Shown in pieces: positions 63,761 to 64,000 of a DNA stretch of 64,000 nt. A model generated the notes under the pieces. The model searched no databases. It was not told where the DNA came from and worked only from the letters and a program-made list of their open reading frames with translations. The translations under genes and the position numbers were made by a program. The first letter of the stretch is position 1. Each line of letters starts with the position of its first letter. The DNA comes from Bradyrhizobium sp. WSM1417 (GTDB lineage: Bacteria; Pseudomonadota; Alphaproteobacteria; Rhizobiales; Xanthobacteraceae): assembly GCF_000515415.1 (NCBI RefSeq), contig NZ_KI911783.1:1168392-1232391 (forward strand), in the 5' to 3' direction.

Positions 63761-64000
63761 GTGACCCCGACCGAGTATGAGTATCTGCGTAAGTTCCTGA
63801 GGGATCATTCCGGGCTCGATCTGTCCGCAGACAAGCAATATCTGATTGAAAGCCGGCTGTTGCCTTTGGCGCGCAAGGCCGGCATCTCCGGCATCGGCGA
63901 GCTCGTGCAGAAGCTGCAAGGCGCTGGCTCGGGCGCGCTCGTCACCAGCGTGGTCGAGGCGATGACCACCAACGAGACCTTCTTCTTTCGCGACAAGGTC
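63761..64000 (+). CDS. cheR: chemotaxis methyltransferase CheR (partial, first 80 codons)
   Basis: The frame starts with GTG at 63761 (MTPTEYEYLRKFLRDHSGL) and runs off the window. The N-terminal CheR helices and the conserved TTNETFFFRD are present, so it should methylate receptor glutamates. It is the fourth gene of the chemosensory operon, 59 bp after cheY. Confidence 0.93.
   Translation, partial: MTPTEYEYLRKFLRDHSGLDLSADKQYLIESRLLPLARKAGISGIGELVQKLQGAGSGALVTSVVEAMTTNETFFFRDKV

Overview
The window is about 64 kb of high-GC alphaproteobacterial chromosome. It most resembles Bradyrhizobium or a close relative (Nitrobacteraceae, Rhizobiales). The main clues are the TCA cluster (mdh, sucC, DUF1579 gene, sucD, sucA, odhB, SDR gene, lpdA), an F1-only atpHAGDC operon, a perfect CtrA-type box, the rplU-rpmA / obgE-proB-proA-nadD-rsfS-rlmH-envC-ctpA order, and several kinds of GC-rich palindromic intergenic elements. 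The genus is an inference from gene content and order. No database search was run.

Layout. 1-5 kb: an ABC exporter (permease cut by the window edge, ATPase) divergent from a TesA-like esterase, then a 2'-5' RNA ligase and a ZapE/AFG1-type ATPase. 5-16 kb: malate dehydrogenase with its own terminator, then succinyl-CoA synthetase and the complete 2-oxoglutarate dehydrogenase complex in one direction. Two extra genes (DUF1579, SDR) are embedded, and a small membrane protein follows. 16-21 kb: a DUF4337 protein and XerC on the minus strand, PriA on the plus strand, and a small RlpA. 21.7-26.8 kb: ATP synthase F1 genes, preceded by a 645-bp gap with a CtrA-like site. 27-37 kb, minus strand: two tandem RppH-like Nudix hydrolases, a YibQ-like divergent deacetylase, CtpA, an EnvC-like activator, RlmH, RsfS, NadD, ProA and ProB. 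This is the conserved envelope/ribosome-maturation/proline block. 36.9-39.6 kb: a TctC-type binding protein and a sulfatase lie between proB and obgE and look like an inserted islet. 39.9-45.7 kb: ObgE, a MaoC-like protein, an EamA transporter, a GNAT, L27, L21 and a ROK-like sugar-kinase relative. A tRNA-Ser(CGA) lies at 46.1 kb. 46.2-52.9 kb is accessory metabolism: two LysR regulators, an FAD monooxygenase, a second TctC-type protein, a second EamA transporter and a quinone reductase. 52.9-64 kb is a signalling region: a degenerate REC-EAL protein, a 388-residue unknown protein, a LuxR-type regulator with a histidine-less DHp-like N-terminus, a free-standing Hpt protein, a Crp-type regulator, a single-REC protein, and a chemosensory operon cheA (hybrid, two CheW-like domains plus REC)-cheW-cheY-cheR (cut by the window end).

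Most of the window is ordinary housekeeping sequence. The best candidates for something undescribed are in the 52.9-59.6 kb signalling cluster, where several proteins keep the fold but lose the phospho-accepting or catalytic residue next to an intact Hpt and an intact REC. Other observations worth checking are the hairpins upstream of rplU, the CtrA-like core shared by the atp/rlpA and cheA upstream regions, and the families of palindromic elements. No CRISPR array, prophage, insertion sequence or rRNA was seen.
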